From Zygnema cylindricum (lineage: Eukaryota > Streptophyta > Zygnematophyceae > Zygnematales > Zygnemataceae), in NCBI GenBank assembly GCA_037447655.1, contig JBBHKE010000897.1, positions 1 through 64,000 on the forward strand: DNA of 64,000 nucleotides, written 5' to 3'. Position numbers and translations under genes: made by a program. Below the pieces are notes generated by a model, which saw only the letters and a list, made by a program, of their open reading frames with translations, had not been told where the DNA came from and made no database searches. Of this stretch, positions 31,691 to 44,007 are shown one piece after another (the first letter of the stretch is position 1; each line of letters starts with the position of its first letter).

Positions 31691-34600
31691 TCAAGTTCCA
31701 CCCATGTCATTGAGTAAATGTACATTTTGTGGGTAATTGAGGTTTCTGTAAGAGATAACCGTACATAGTTATTTGCTTTTCCTCACAGTAAAATGAGAAA
31801 AAAAAATAGTGTGAAGACCTTTGTGTGCAAAAGAAACTCACCGCCTGTACACTCCATAAAAAAACTTGTAAGGAAAAAGTTCGATAGCTGTTACGCCTCG
31901 TTGTAACATGATTGTATTGCTCATAGCTGCCCCATGCATTGACACATATAGAGCCGTCCTATGGAGAAGTCGAATCTGTTCCTCAAATGATAGTTTCTGA
32001 AATCTCACCCAATCCCTCAAATCAAACCTTAGTCGGAAATTTCGGATTTGTCCTTTCCGCAAAACCCAATCTTAGTGTATAACCTTTGTGCCCAAGTCCC
32101 TTGACTTATAACTACTTAGGCTAAAATCTTACTTGATGCTCAGCATTACCTGCACTCCAACGAACGGATTTGGCCTAATGTTTTCAGTTTTCAAATCTTT
32201 TACAGGATAGAAAACTTTAACCTCAATACAAAAAAAAATTTGGTTGCAAAGTCGTACATTCGTACTCAAAAACAGTACAGCTATTCCTAGAACATGAGTT
32301 TCAAGAAAGGTTGATGGGAAGAAAAAGTTCATATACAAACAAAACAAAAATATGGTTGTGACGAAAGTGGATTAATTACTACTATTTTTCCAACTTAGGC
32401 TTTGGAAATCCTTCTTTCTGACCCTAAGGCCTGTCAGAGCTGTACATAAAAAGTCTCTCAACCATACCTCAAGGACAACCGTTTCAACGGGTAGCTTTGG
32501 AAAAATTTTCTGCAGTAATATCTTGATATCTTCAATATTTGCGATAGTTCTCGTGTGAAGACGTTGTACCAAAGTAACTTGGTATCTCACTTCACCATGC
32601 TGACCAGTTGCATTTTGAGCTTTTGTTTTGTTTTTCTCCAACTCCTGACCTGCAAAAATCAAAACATGAATAAAAAGTGCCAGGAAAATCCAACACCTGA
32701 CCTGCAAAATTTGGAACTTGAATAAAAAAATACAGGAAAAGATGCGACAAATAAATCCTAAATAGTGACGACAACACAATATGAATAAAATGTGTTGTTA
32801 GAGATTGGACAGCAGGCATACAACAGCAATTTCGGAAGATAGAGAAATCAAAGTTTTTGTGAATAGACAGTTTGTGTGAATTTGATAACATCCTAGCTCC
32901 TGCACTTGGAAATCTATACTGTATGTGTACAGTACACCGTGAATCGCTATTAGCGTTCATAACGCTAATTCGGCGCCCCCAAATTTTGACCCAAATTCTC
33001 AAATAGAGTTAATAATTCTAAAAAGTTTTTAACGTTATGTTAGGTATCACAGTTATTAGGGTTAATAACTGTAATATAGTGCCGTTTTAAATAGTGTGGC
33101 GTACGGACCATTCAGTTCTGTACCATTTTGTACTTTAATAAGTAAAAAAGTACAGAAAAAAAGTTAAATACAATCGCGCGCGCATGTGAATGTGCACTCA
33201 AAAAACGTGTGACAAAAAGTGTGACGTTACACCATTCATGGTGTAGCGTTAACATTTAACTGCGTGAAATTGTCGGCACATGCAGATGTCAGAATCACGC
33301 GAAGGCGTACGATTTCGAGCATTTTTTACGTGTAAAGATCTTAATCGCCGACAATTATTACAGGGGAAATCCCAAATTAGAGTTATTGATAAATTAGAGT
33401 TGATTTTTTATTTATAAAAATTGAAAATCCCAAATTTACTTTAATAATGCTAATTGTTTTTTAACCCTAATTATTTCATAACGCTAATTGCGATTCACGG
33501 TGTATTCTCCTGGGTTTATTAATAAAACATGAAGGTCAGTTCGCCTAATATAATGCCAAAATGGATCCTAAAAAGAAAACCTCTTCTGGAGTCTTTCATA
33601 GGCAATTCTTACGATCATACCTTCTGAAACCTTAAGTAGTTTCCGCAAATTTTTTCCAGTAATCGACATTTCACGAGCGCCAATTTTCCAAGCATTAGGG
33701 CCTCCATATTCCTCCATCCCTTGAGACCAAAAATGACTATGTTTTCTACTCTCACGCAAGAGCCTTCCATTATTTACTCCACTCACAATACCCACAGTGG
33801 CTTTTTTATCCAGTATTCTATCCTCCAGTTTTGACCTCTTTCTTTCTCCCTGCTGCCCCCTGTCTTTTTGAGCAACAGCCTTTTTCCTTTTCCCTCCTGT
33901 TGCTGACCCCATTTCTAAAGCTTCTTTTACGTCCTTGGCCCCTGTCCCAAATGATTTCGTTCCACTTCCCACTTTCTGACGCCTCCTCTCACTCTTCATA
34001 AATTCTTCCAGACGTTCCAACTCTTCTTGCGATCTGATTGTTAACCCGACTTTTTCATAAGCTCTCTCTCGAAGGTGGTCGGCTGAGGTATCTGTATGGG
34101 GAATGTTGAGAAGGAAGAGGGCGTTATGAAAACAAATATTGAAGGGATAATTTTTCCTTGGAAGAGTGCGTGCCTGGGTTCCGAGAAGAAGACGAGTAAT
34201 TCCAACAGTCCAAGACGTGACTTTACCACTGCAGGAATGAAAAAAACAAAAAAAAGAGAAAAAGAAAACGAGGAAAAGAGAAAAAAAAAAAAAGAGAGAG
34301 AGAGAGAAACATATCAGATGAACGTGACTTTATCACTGCGGGAAAGGAAAGCAGCACATGTGATGGAACCAATTCCCTATGTCTCACCTACTTGCGGAAT
34401 GAATTTCCCATTAAAAAAAAAAAAAATGCCAGATGGCATGTGATTCTGTTGATAAGAATGGCATGAAAAAATTTGATTTGACGAAGTTGACATCAAGGGA
34501 ATGGAGATTTGCCATAAGAATGGATATAGTCTTGAATATAAACCCCATATTTATGTACTCTCGGTCTTATTAAGTTTCGAACAATCCTGAGTTTAAGCAA

Positions 34601-37600
34601 AGAACGGCCTAAAAAGCTTGTCTTAAGAGCTCAAAACATCTCTTAATTGAGTAGTTAACATGTTGGATTTGGCACTCTAACAACCGGTACGCGAGCAAAG
34701 AAGGTCGACTGTAACTTAATGGAAAGAACAAAGTAACATTTATACCTTAATGGAAAGAACAAAGTAACATTTGGCGGGACAGGTTGTGGAAAGTTGTCTC
34801 CTTCTCCCTCTCCGGATTTTTTAAATAAGTGTCTCGCTACTTCTGACAACCCCCCCACTAATTCCACAAAATGGCCCAAATGTGAATCTCGAGAGGAAAT
34901 AAGAGCCACTGGTATCATTCCACAACCAGACTGGGCTTTTGTTTTTTTGTGCCAGAATAAGAAAGGTTGATACCATGGTTGACAATCATTAGTAGAAACT
35001 GCTCCATCCCAATAGGCCTGAGCTTCATGACGATGAACAAATTTTCCAACTTTTTGTTGAATAGTGGGCAAGTCATGGGCGTCATCTCCCATATATAGAC
35101 TCTTCTTCAGAGCCGTGGGAAACGCCATCTGCAAAAAAAAATCCACAGAAAACTTAGATACTACTAACCACCTCTTACAATATTACCTCTAGAAATAACA
35201 TTTCATTTGTGTACAATGATAATTCATACACTTTAGTCTTCCAACAAATGACATAGCTTTATTGGCAACTTCACTACGCATCTTGAGCAATTTAATCTAA
35301 TCTGACAACTTCAACAGAACTCAGGCTTTACTGTGTGCATGTATATGCATAATATAATATAAGTAATGCAAATATATACACAAGTATATAGACATATTAT
35401 ACACACACACACTCTATATATGAATATGTATACACAAATACACCTTATGAAGAGTGGGGATATCTTCTGAGAAAATCCAGAATTGGACATGACATCATAC
35501 ATGATTCCGTATGGAAGAAAGTAAATGAATGGAATTGATGGATTGATAAATTGATTATAGATACATGATGGACAGCACAGATAACAATTCCATATTAAAA
35601 AATCCGAGATGGTAAACCATCCGAGTACAGGACTGGCATAAATGGCAAAATGAAAATTTGAAATGAAACATGAGGTAAAATAACAAAAAAGATCGAGCTT
35701 GCTAAAATCATCCATGGGTGGTAAATACTCTAATGGCTGTTTCTGTAGGTATGAATCATGTATTTATATCTCTGATAAATTATAACCTACAATCAAACTG
35801 CAGGAAAGGATCAGCCTGTGAAGAAAACTATGACGGAGGAATAAAATTATCACTGAAATGACATGTCCTTATAATGCATGTAGATTCTGATTTTCTAACT
35901 ACAAGAATTAGAGGCAGTAAGAAACGCTTGCCTTAAAATCTGATTTTTTTTTCTGCGGAAAGGAGAGGTAACAAACATATATACAAACCTCAATATCTGA
36001 ACTCCTTTCAACACAAAGGAGAAGTAATGAACAGACGAACACACACACACCTTATGAAGAGTACAGACATCCTCTGAGACATCCAATTCAGACAAATTCC
36101 GATGTGCATCTCGAGCAAACCAAACTCCCTTATGTCGATTCAAGGAGGGACCAAGAACTCCAGGATTGTAGGCATAACAGACGTCTTGAAGAACCAACAA
36201 ACAAGCAAAATCGTCCTCTTGTTGTGCCACGTGGACACCTGGTTGGGAAGGCAATGGAGATATCCTCCACATGTAATTCATGCCCAGTAAGAGGCTGTAA
36301 TTCAGAAGTATTTAAAAGAAAAAGGAAAAGAAAAAGGAAATGGAAAATGAAAAAAGAAAAGGAAAAGAATACAGAGGAAAGAAAAAGAAAAAGAGATAGA
36401 AAAAGGGAAACAAAGAAGAAAAAAATGAGATTAAGGAAAATAGAAAAAAGAAGAATCAGACGTTGCGGGCTGTACTGTAGGTTGTAGAAAAATCAGCTGT
36501 AAAATACAGATACAAAAACGATTTTTTGGGTTTTAATTTTTTGCTTTTGCGCAAAACGCGTGTGAATGATGCAAACTTTCTTGGTTGAATTTGAGAGGTC
36601 GCAACATGACAAAGCTTACCTTCCGAAATTATGGCTCTCCCTACCATGAGCCTGACTGGTTTTATTAGTTAGTCAAGTTAGTTAACTTAACTAAATTTTA
36701 ACTACATTCACAGTTGCTAACTATGACTATTAGCAACTAACTAAAATTGTTGGATAGTTGCTTCTTCACTAACTAACAATGAACAGAATGATCTCGGGCG
36801 GAAAATCCAAAGGATAAAAAGATGACGAAGTGACTACCATATCCAAAGGATAAAATGATGACAAAGTGACTATTAGAGGATAAAATGAAGAAAAAGTAAC
36901 TACCAAAATTCAAAGGATACAATGATGACAAAGTGACTATCCAATCACTCTCTACAGAAGACAAGATTTGGTTCAAGTTTGAAGTTCGAAAAGTATGCAT
37001 GTTGCCGGAGATGAAAAAAAGTCCTAAATCAAGCCAAGATTCACCAAAATTACTGTCTGAATTTTAAGTCGAGTTATTACTATTATTACCATTATTAATC
37101 TTAATAAATTGGTCTACATTAACTATAAGTCACTGCCGTTATTATTCATAAAGAATCTACTCCATTAATTACAAGTCATTAGTAGTATTATCATAATATA
37201 TCTACTCCACACTAATTATGAGTCGTTACCGGTATTACTAATCTTTACTATTGCAACGACATAATCCTTGTCATCCTCAAAAATGCTAGATGCAGCAAAG
37301 GAAACTGACATTCAGTTTAAATATTCAACATGGTTGAGAAAACAATAGTAGAAACTGAGACATATTAAAAAGGCTCTTTAACAAATTTATGAAGCAGATA
37401 GTAAAATCCCATAATATAGACGGCTGCAAATAAATCATACTAATAATAGCACAACAGATCCATGCTCAAAAAAGAAGATCGTCCCCTGCAATAATACATT
37501 GGATTTACAAAAAAAAAACACAAAAAAATAGTTGCCTTCTTCAAAGAATCCAATTAGAAACCAATCTCTCCCTCTCCCTCTCCCTCTCCCCCTCCCCCTC

Positions 37601-37910
37601 CCCCTCCCCCTCTCTGTGTGCGTTAAAGCCAGCAAAAACAACAACAACAGTTTCAGACGCACTTGGAATGTTGCCATATTTCAGTCGAAAAACCCGCTGA
37701 TTCGAACTTCCAAGTAAGCGAGGGAATTGCCACAACAGAGATGAGACCATAAATTAAAAGCAATCTAATCAGACGTCTACGTATTGTCACAGCACGAAAT
37801 CCTCCTTTTCCAGGAGTGGATTGCTGCCTTACTGCTCTTCCACTCGGACTCAAACGACTGGCAGAAGACACCCTATGAAACCCTCCTGCGGTGTTAATAG
37901 GAGAAAGCAT
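31691..37910 (-). CDS. GT61-like glycosyltransferase, type II membrane protein (model partial)
   Basis: The ATG at 37910 opens a basic N-terminus and one membrane segment (LIRLLLIYGLISVVAIP, residues 47-63), a type II Golgi anchor. Supported - strand exons: 37910-37663, 36651-36620, 36294-36051, 35128-34746, 34091-33581, 32649-32468, 31996-31842, 31745-31691 (TGA). The last three join in frame and carry QVTLVQRLHTR and LSFEEQIRLLHRTALYVSM-HGAAMSN...AIELFPY, the C-terminal signature of GT61 enzymes (POMGNT2/EOGT-like and plant xylan glycosyltransferases). The donor sugar cannot be told. Phases do not match at 36620/36294, 34746/34091 and 33581/32649, so small exons are missing from the model or the gene has lesions. 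Exon 34091-33581 is Lys/Arg rich. A MITE (32928-33504) lies in one intron. Alternative end: an 80-codon frame at 31661-31422. Confidence 0.6.
32640..32745. repeat. About 50-bp tandem duplication at an exon boundary
   Basis: CTGACCTGCAAAA...GAATAAAAA...CAGGAAAA occurs twice, starting near 32645 and 32697. The first copy contains the 3' splice site of exon 32649-32468 on the - strand, so the second provides a duplicate TTTGCAG-like acceptor. Confidence 0.6.
32928..33504. mobile_element. Mariner-like MITE in a GT61-like gene intron
   Basis: The left TIR TACAGTACACCGTGAATCGC and right TIR CTAATTGCGATTCACGGTGT enclose 577 bp. It contains CGCCCCCAAATTTTGACCC like the 42045 and 10712 copies. It lies between exons 33581-34091 and 32468-32649. 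Confidence 0.7.
34712..34772. repeat. Tandem duplication at the 34746 splice donor
   Basis: TTAATGGAAAGAACAAAGTA followed by ACATTT occurs twice in a row (from 34717 and 34748), joined by ATACC. The - strand donor AAG/GTATAA of exon 35128-34746 is made at the junction of the two copies. Confidence 0.7.
35440..35500 (-). pseudogene. Decayed duplicate of a GT61-like exon end
   Basis: CACCTTATGAAGAGT...TCTGAGA...CCAGAATT here matches CACCTTATGAAGAGT...TCTGAGA...CCAATTCA at 36047-36090, the 3' end and donor of exon 36294-36051. Only about 45-50 bp align, so it is a partial exon duplication lying in the next intron. Confidence 0.45.
36790..36945. repeat. Four tandem 30-40-bp units in the first part of the GT61-like gene
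   Basis: The phrase CAAAGGATAAAATGATGACA followed by AAGTGACTA recurs with variations from about 36807 to 36942. One unit is shortened. It lies in the intron between 37663 and 36651. Confidence 0.7.
37567..37620. repeat. CTCCC/CCCCCT microsatellite
   Basis: Runs of CTCTCC, then CCCCCT units, ending CTCTGTGTG, inside the first intron of the GT61-like gene. Its open frames, encoding Arg/Gly or Pro/Leu repeats, are artefacts. Confidence 0.85.
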
Positions 37911-37917
37911 GGGGAAA

Positions 37918-38410
37918 TAAACTCAATATATCTACTTAAGATGCTGCAGCCAATCAGGTAACAGCATAAGGAAATAAACTAAAAATATCTACTTTGGATG
38001 CTGTAGCCAATCAGGTAACAGCACAAGGAAATAAACTCAAGGTTTCTACTTTGAACGCTGTAACCAATCAGGTACCAGCATAAGGAAATAAACTAAAAAT
38101 ATCTACTTTGGATGCTGTAGCCAATCAGGTGACAGCACAAGGAAATAAACTCAAGGTTTCTACTTTGAACGCTGTAACCAATCAGGTACCAGCATAAGGA
38201 AATAAGCTCAAGATTTCTACTTTGGACACTGTAGCCAATCAGGTAACTACATAAAGAAATAAACTCAAAAAGGTTACTTTGGCAGCTGGAGCCATGAGGA
38301 ATTAGACTCAAAAAAGTTTCTTTGGAAGCTGCAGCCAATCAGGTGACAGCATGAGGCAATAGACTCTTTGAAATTACTATGAAAGGTGGAGCCAATCAGG
38401 TGAGACATCA
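37918..38410 (-). promoter_or_regulatory. 57-bp minisatellite with phased CCAAT boxes upstream of the GT61-like gene
   Basis: Nine units directly upstream of the ATG at 37910. CCAATCAGG starts at 37950, 38007, 38064, 38121, 38178, 38235, 38335 and 38392, spaced 57 bp except where the seventh unit is shortened and reads CCATGAGG. On the gene's strand this is CCTGATTGG, an inverted CCAAT box, the NF-Y target. It may be promoter or 5' leader. Binding is inference. Confidence 0.65.
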
Positions 38411-39885
38411 GCTGCAAGATGTTTGCAGCTGACGTTTTTTCAGCAAGAGGTGTTTTGACAACATTTGAAAGATATGGATCAAGGCAAATTAAGCAAAAGG
38501 TTACTGGAAAGAAGATCGTTCTTTGATTGAACCTGCAAGGATTAATTTTATTATTTTTTGGCATTCCAGGAAGGGAGAAGACTGGAGATAAAAAGGAGCA
38601 GACTGGAGGTAAAACAAACCTCTAGATGACACATGGCTGCATGTGGAAAGGACATTTGACATATCATGCGAATATTCAAAATTGTAAGGGCAACAAATCA
38701 AGTGTTTCAAATAGTGTTTTCGTAGATAGACTTTAAAATTTTTCTGCACGATTCTCCACAGTGATTTAGGCCATGCCGGCAAAATTCCATTGGCCCTCCG
38801 TTTCACGGCAGAAAGTTAAAGGACCCGGGAACACTTTTTTCTGGCAAACAAAAACAATTCGACCAATAGAATTCTGTCTTCGTTACCAAGTCAGATACGA
38901 CAGCCAAGCGAAAGGCTCTCCTTATAATGACATTTGTTCTAATTATTAATAGTGTTACTACATGAACTTCCACTGACCTTCTGAATTTGGCGTTTTGCAC
39001 AGGAATTTGACAGGTTCCTGAATTTACTTTAGATAATAATTTCTGCCTTAATAATTAATACTGTCTGTATCTTAAATTGGCGTTTTTTGCAGGACTTTCA
39101 CGAGATCCTATTTTTACTGTAGACAATAATATGCTGTTAAGCAGTACATCTGAAATCGTGTCTGTTTTCCTCTGCCAAGTCAAGATGCTATCAGAATCTG
39201 AGTTAGAGGTCGGCGAGGTTGTTAGGGGAATCTAGAGCTGAGATCTTGGAACCGTTCTAGTACAGTCCACGTAACGGGACTGCAAGCTGGTGAGTTTGTC
39301 GGACAGTTCAAAAGTAGGCGTTTTTATGGTAGGCCTTTGGTAGGCGCACAAAACTCGCGCAGAGTAGGCATACTGTATGTGTGTGCGTGGTGCACACTCT
39401 TGTACGAACGTACGAATCTGACGTATCATCATAATGCAGCGCACGCCGCCGGACGAAATATTTTAGCGAACTGACACGGCGTAGGATGACATTCCGCGGG
39501 AAATAAAACCCGGAAAAAAAAAAAAAAACGCGGACGTAAGTTCTATTGTAAGTTGTGTTGTGGGCTTTCATGTGATCTTCTTAGATCGCTACTTTGATTA
39601 GCGACCGTCCGATCGTCCGAATCTGACGGTTTAAATAAAAAATACCTCAAAACTCATGGAAAAATAAAAATTTGTCCGAATGTTTTTCAAAATTTAGACA
39701 TGACGTTTAATTCTCTATCGATAGATGTGCAATTCAACCCTGTTACTATTTTTTTTCATTTTGCGACCAATACAATATGGGTCTTAAGGCCATATTGTAT
39801 GTTTTGCGTACAATTGGCATATTGTATGGGCCTACTTTCACCTACTTTTGAACTATGGTTTGTCCAGTGTCCAATTAGTCTGCAG
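38411..39885. other. Intergenic DNA, no gene recognised
   Basis: No splice-framed exon or TE end is supported. Short - strand frames at 38501-38806 have no recognisable domain. At 39295-39370 TAGGCGTTTTTATGG/TAGGCCTTTGG/TAGGCGCAC form a loose repeat. Confidence 0.4.
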
Positions 39886-40505
39886 TACAGTACACCGCAA
39901 ATCGTTATTACTTATTAGTGTCAAAGTTTAAATAGTGTTGAAGAAAATTTACCGTAATTGATGCTAATTAAGAATTTGATTTTTCTTTTTTAAATGGTGT
40001 ATTCTAAATTCGGCATTATGCTAATTTGGGAACAGCAAAAATGGAATATTTTCTGTACGATTATATACATTAATATATGTATTTGTACAAGATATTAAAA
40101 AGCGTACGCCGTCGTGATTGCGTTTTTTCGCACGCGCGAGAACGCTGATTGGGTCCACACCTGCGCGACCGAATGTTTAATGTCACACTTAAATATCCGT
40201 ACATGTCAGACTAATTTATGTGTCAGAATAATCCCATTTTTTGAGCGCACCTTCCTATGCGTGCGCGTCGGATTTAATTCATTTTTTGTAAAATTTTCAC
40301 TTGAAAAGGTACATTTATGTACGGTCTGACATCGACCGTACATCACTTTATCTAATTCTTATTGTACTTTCGTTCTTTACGCTATTTTGTACGGTACCTT
40401 AATTAACGTCAAGGAAAAATTAAAATCATGTATCCTATTTGAGGAAAAAAATCAAAATTTTAAGAACCCAAATTAGTGACTATGACACTAATAACGATTC
40501 GCGGA
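39886..40505. mobile_element. Mariner-like MITE (divergent)
   Basis: The left end is TACAGTACACCGCAAATCGT and the right end CACTAATAACGATTCGCGG. The internal segment 40125-40180 (GCTGATTGGGTCCACACC) is repeated just outside at 40525-40580, so a local duplication has occurred. Confidence 0.5.
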
Positions 40506-40719
40506 ACCTTGCCTATTTTCCCACCCGCGAGCATGCTGATTGGGTCCACACCTCGTTTTCTCCGCGCGACCGTATGTTTAATGTTATTTTATTTCTCTTT
40601 TTCTTTTACTATTATAAAAAAACACAAAACAAACTCTAGGACCCTATTGCGATACCAAATTACGGCCTGTGGGACTATCTCTTCCCGGTGTGGACACTGT
40701 AACACACGGTTTTCTTAAC

Positions 40720-41226
40720 TACACAGCGCATCGTAATTAGAGTAATGAAAAAATTAGAGTAAAAAAAGAGAAAAAAATAATTAGAGTAATTTACTCTAAT
40801 TTATGTGATAGAGCTGTTTCAAAAAGGAATTTACTCTAATTTATGCGGTGTACTCTAATTTGGCAAGTTAATATCCTCTACTGTAAATAACGTATTCGTA
40901 CAGAATCTGACAAAACGTACAGTTTATCGTCACTATGACGTTCGCACTACGCGTTTTGTTAAAACGCAGTTACATGATAATGGCCTGTATTAAATCATTA
41001 TTTGTACTTTTTTACTTATAAAAGTACAATTTTGCACGGTCGGACGTCGTCCGTACTCAACACTATTTAAAACAAACATATATTAGAATTAAAAACGCTA
41101 ATTAAACCTTACCTAAATTATAATAATGAAAAAATTAGAATCGATTACTCAATTTGATGTGATAGAGTCAAAATTTCGAGCGACCGAATTAGAGTAATTT
41201 ACTCTAATTACGATTCGCGGTGTACT
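40720..41226. mobile_element. MITE, ATTACGATTCGCG subfamily, copy 1
   Basis: The left TIR TACACAGCGCATCGTAATTA and right TIR TAATTACGATTCGCGGTGTA flank AT-rich DNA with repeated TTAGAGTAA words. Related to the next element. Confidence 0.5.
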
Positions 41227-41250
41227 GGGCCTGGTAACGAACCTAGGTTG

Positions 41251-41827
41251 TACAACGCGAATCGTAATTAGAGTAAAGAAAAAATTAGAGTAAAAAAAAA
41301 AAAAACATTTAGAGTTATGAACGCTAATTTGTGTGATAAAACTATTTCACAAAGGAAGTTTACTCTAATTTATTTAAGTACTCGATATTGGGTTATGTCG
41401 GCACTAATTATCCGCGCTGAAATTACGAACACTAAATTAGGTAGAAGTACAAAATATGTCAGTCCGAATAGTTTAGACGTCATTATGACGTTAGTACTAT
41501 TTGTCGCGCTGAATGTCAGTTAATGTTCACACTGACGACGATGTTGTCAACGGACGAGAGTTATGCGAACGAATTTTTTTCAATGTGATTGATTTTTTGT
41601 TTAGTGCGATTTCACGTGCGAGCGCGATTATATTAAATCATTATTTGTATCTTTTTACTTATAAAAGTACAATTTTGCACGGCCGGACGTCGTCCGTACT
41701 CCACACTATTTAAATCGAAACCTATATTATAATTTTTTACCCTAATTAAACCTTACCTTAAATAATATAATGAAAAAATTAGAACCATTTACTCTATTTA
41801 AGGTGATGGAACGAAAATCACGGCGTA
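41251..41827. mobile_element. MITE, same subfamily, copy 2
   Basis: The left TIR is TACAACGCGAATCGTAATTA and the right end ATCACGGCGTA. It shares TTACTTATAAAAGTACAATT and CGGACGTCGTCCGTACTC with 40720-41226. It lies only about 25 bp from the first copy. Confidence 0.45.
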
Positions 41828-41889
41828 CGTGGCGTATTAGACAATTTGACTTTTTCGCTAAAATAACATATTATATAAAAAAATAAAAA

Positions 41890-42030
41890 TAAAATATTTA
41901 AAAAATACTATATATCGCGATATATATCGCGATGGTTTATGTTGGTCTCGGTACGATATATCGAGGATCCTCCTCGATCGATATTCGATATATCGAATAT
42001 CGAGATTATCGCGATATGAATCTACCCGAT
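41890..42030. repeat. Cluster of TCGCGA/ATATATCG palindromes
   Basis: Successive palindromes: TATCGCGATA, ATCGCGAT, CGATATATCG, TCGAGGATCCTCCTCGA and ATATTCGATATATCGAATAT. A related cluster in opposite orientation lies at 53770-53880; both touch a mariner-like MITE end. Confidence 0.7.
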
Positions 42031-42044
42031 TCCCAACACTACTG

Positions 42045-42605
42045 TACAGTACACCGTGAATCGCTATTAGCCTTATGTACTCTATATCAGCACCCCTAAA
42101 TTTTGACATTGATACCTGAAATAAAAATACTGAAATCTAATTTTCCCTTGACGTTAATTACGGTTCTTGTAAATTAGCGTTAACGGTCATACCGTACTTA
42201 TTTCATGAATAGTGTAGTGTACGGACCGTGTCTGTTCATACATCAATGTACTTCAATACCGAAAATCGTACAGAAATGGTAGTTAACTTATGTCGGTTGC
42301 ATACAGAAATGCGCTTAGAATAAACGTGGAGTCGAGTTTGCGACAAACGCGTTCGCAAACCCAAATTATAATTATGGATTAATTATAGTAAGAGGATGCG
42401 ACGTTGTACGGATTGTAAGATTTTGTACTTCAACCTATTTAATCGTTTATATAATGACGGCAGATCCGGTATACCTAAATCAGCATTATGGAGAAATTAC
42501 AATTAAACATTTCAAAAAGAAATGCAATTCCCAAATTAGTATTCATAACACTATTTAATTATTGACACTAATAATTTATAAACGTTAATAACGATTCACG
42601 ATGTA
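42045..42605. mobile_element. Mariner-like MITE
   Basis: The left TIR TACAGTACACCGTGAATCGC and right TIR GTTAATAACGATTCACGATG enclose 561 bp. The internal words AAATTTTGACATTGATACCT and GATGCGACGTTGTACGGATT recur in other family members. Confidence 0.65.
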
Positions 42606-42912
42606 ATTTATGGTCATCTATAATAGAGTGGTGTACGAAATGTGTCAGTTTTTAAAAACCGGTACTTTTAAGTAGTAGAGTACGAAACATGGATTAAAAT
42701 AATCGCGAACGCATGTATCTGCCCTCAAAATAAAAGGCAAATTGATAAAGTACCTATTTCAGGGTATGTCCCTAGGTATTTGTAACTTAGCGAACTTATT
42801 TTATATTTTAGCACAGATCCGTCGACCCTGTTTTCAAGTGTACCTATGTTTGTAAGGACGAAATCATAACTTACACTTGTGACGATTGTATACGTCGACA
42901 ATACCCGTGACG

Positions 42913-44007
42913 TGTAATTCTGTGACCTCCATTGGTATATAAAATGTTCAGCTTATATGAAACCTTTAGGATAATATTTACACTTTTGACTTTGGCAATG
43001 AATAAGTGCCACCCTGGCACGCAAACACTCTGACCGACTACACCCCTGTGTAGCTTGGACTCCTCGAGTCCACAACAAAAAGAACCACTGAAATTGCTCA
43101 CCCGAGCATTAAGTTATGGCAGTTCAAAGACAGCATATTAATACAGATGACCTCTAGAAGAGAGGGCTTTCAAAAATTTGTTTAAGTCCTAAGAACCTAC
43201 TCATAATTTTTGTAGACCAATCAAAACATTATACGCTAAATAATGTACATACAAAGTACGATAGCCGTAGTACTTTATGTACGGAAATATTCAGCACCAC
43301 TCTTGGTTTGCCACGTGGCAAATAAGTCGTCTCCATTCTTTCATTTTGTTTTTCGGTATCCTATAGGATGGTGCCACGTGCCATCTTCCTCCACTTTTAC
43401 GAAGTGCTCCCAGAAAAACCTTTCCCGCATGCCAGCACTCATGCGTGCCGTCCGTTCGTAATTCGGCGATCAATGTCGGTTGTTCGATCTGACGGCGCGC
43501 AGAATAATATTGACCGTTGAAATTCAACGGTTATCGTTCCGAGTTGACCGTTAAATTTCTACGGTTGTCATCTCGTTTGACCATTGAAATTACGTATTAC
43601 TTTGCGAACCGTTGATCGCGAAACGACATTCGATTTCGTTTCGTTCATTTCGTGCGGTACTGTATTTCTTGCGGTACTGTACGTTTCCATGTTTTTCGTT
43701 CAGTAAGCCGCTAAATGGAACGTGTTGCCGCGTCACTCTTCAAATACTTATCAAATACAATGTGGGAATCGATTCATCAAGAGCTACTTGATAAGGCGGA
43801 CGGCGATGTCGTACGTATGTCATCCAGAGGTCACAAGATCAAATCTTGTTCTTGGCAGCCTATCTTTTGCAGGAGCTCTGTCCTCTCCTTGTCTTCTAAG
43901 GCAGCCATGGCTACCTGCCAGCTCTCAGTGACTACGAGAAGCATGAGAAATGTAGAATGCCCATAGATTGACTAGGAAGATAGATTATAAAATACCCTTT
44001 TTCAACA
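42913..44007 (+). mobile_element. Solo LTR (Copia clade), 5-bp TSD TGACG
   Basis: It starts TGTAATTCTGTGACC and ends TTTTTCAACA, flanked by TGACG at 42908-42912 and 44008-44012. The first 300 bp closely match the LTRs at 44795 and 52655. It carries the tRNA-like segment at 43781-43856 and the late CAGCCATGGCT/TCAGTGACTACGA block. Confidence 0.85.
43781..43856 (+). ncRNA. tRNA-Arg-like segment inside the solo LTR
   Basis: CTTGATAAGGCGGACGGC resembles a tRNA-Arg D-arm/A-box. TGTCATCCAGAGGTC resembles the 3' half of an anticodon arm plus variable loop. CAAGATCAAATCTTG is a T-arm-like stem-loop with the B-box core ATCAAATC. It aligns with the segment at the same place in the other LTRs. Confidence 0.5.

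Noticed and set aside
43722-43966. Short + strand frames in the solo LTR as genes
   Set aside because: They sit within LTR sequence shared with other copies where the frame is not kept.
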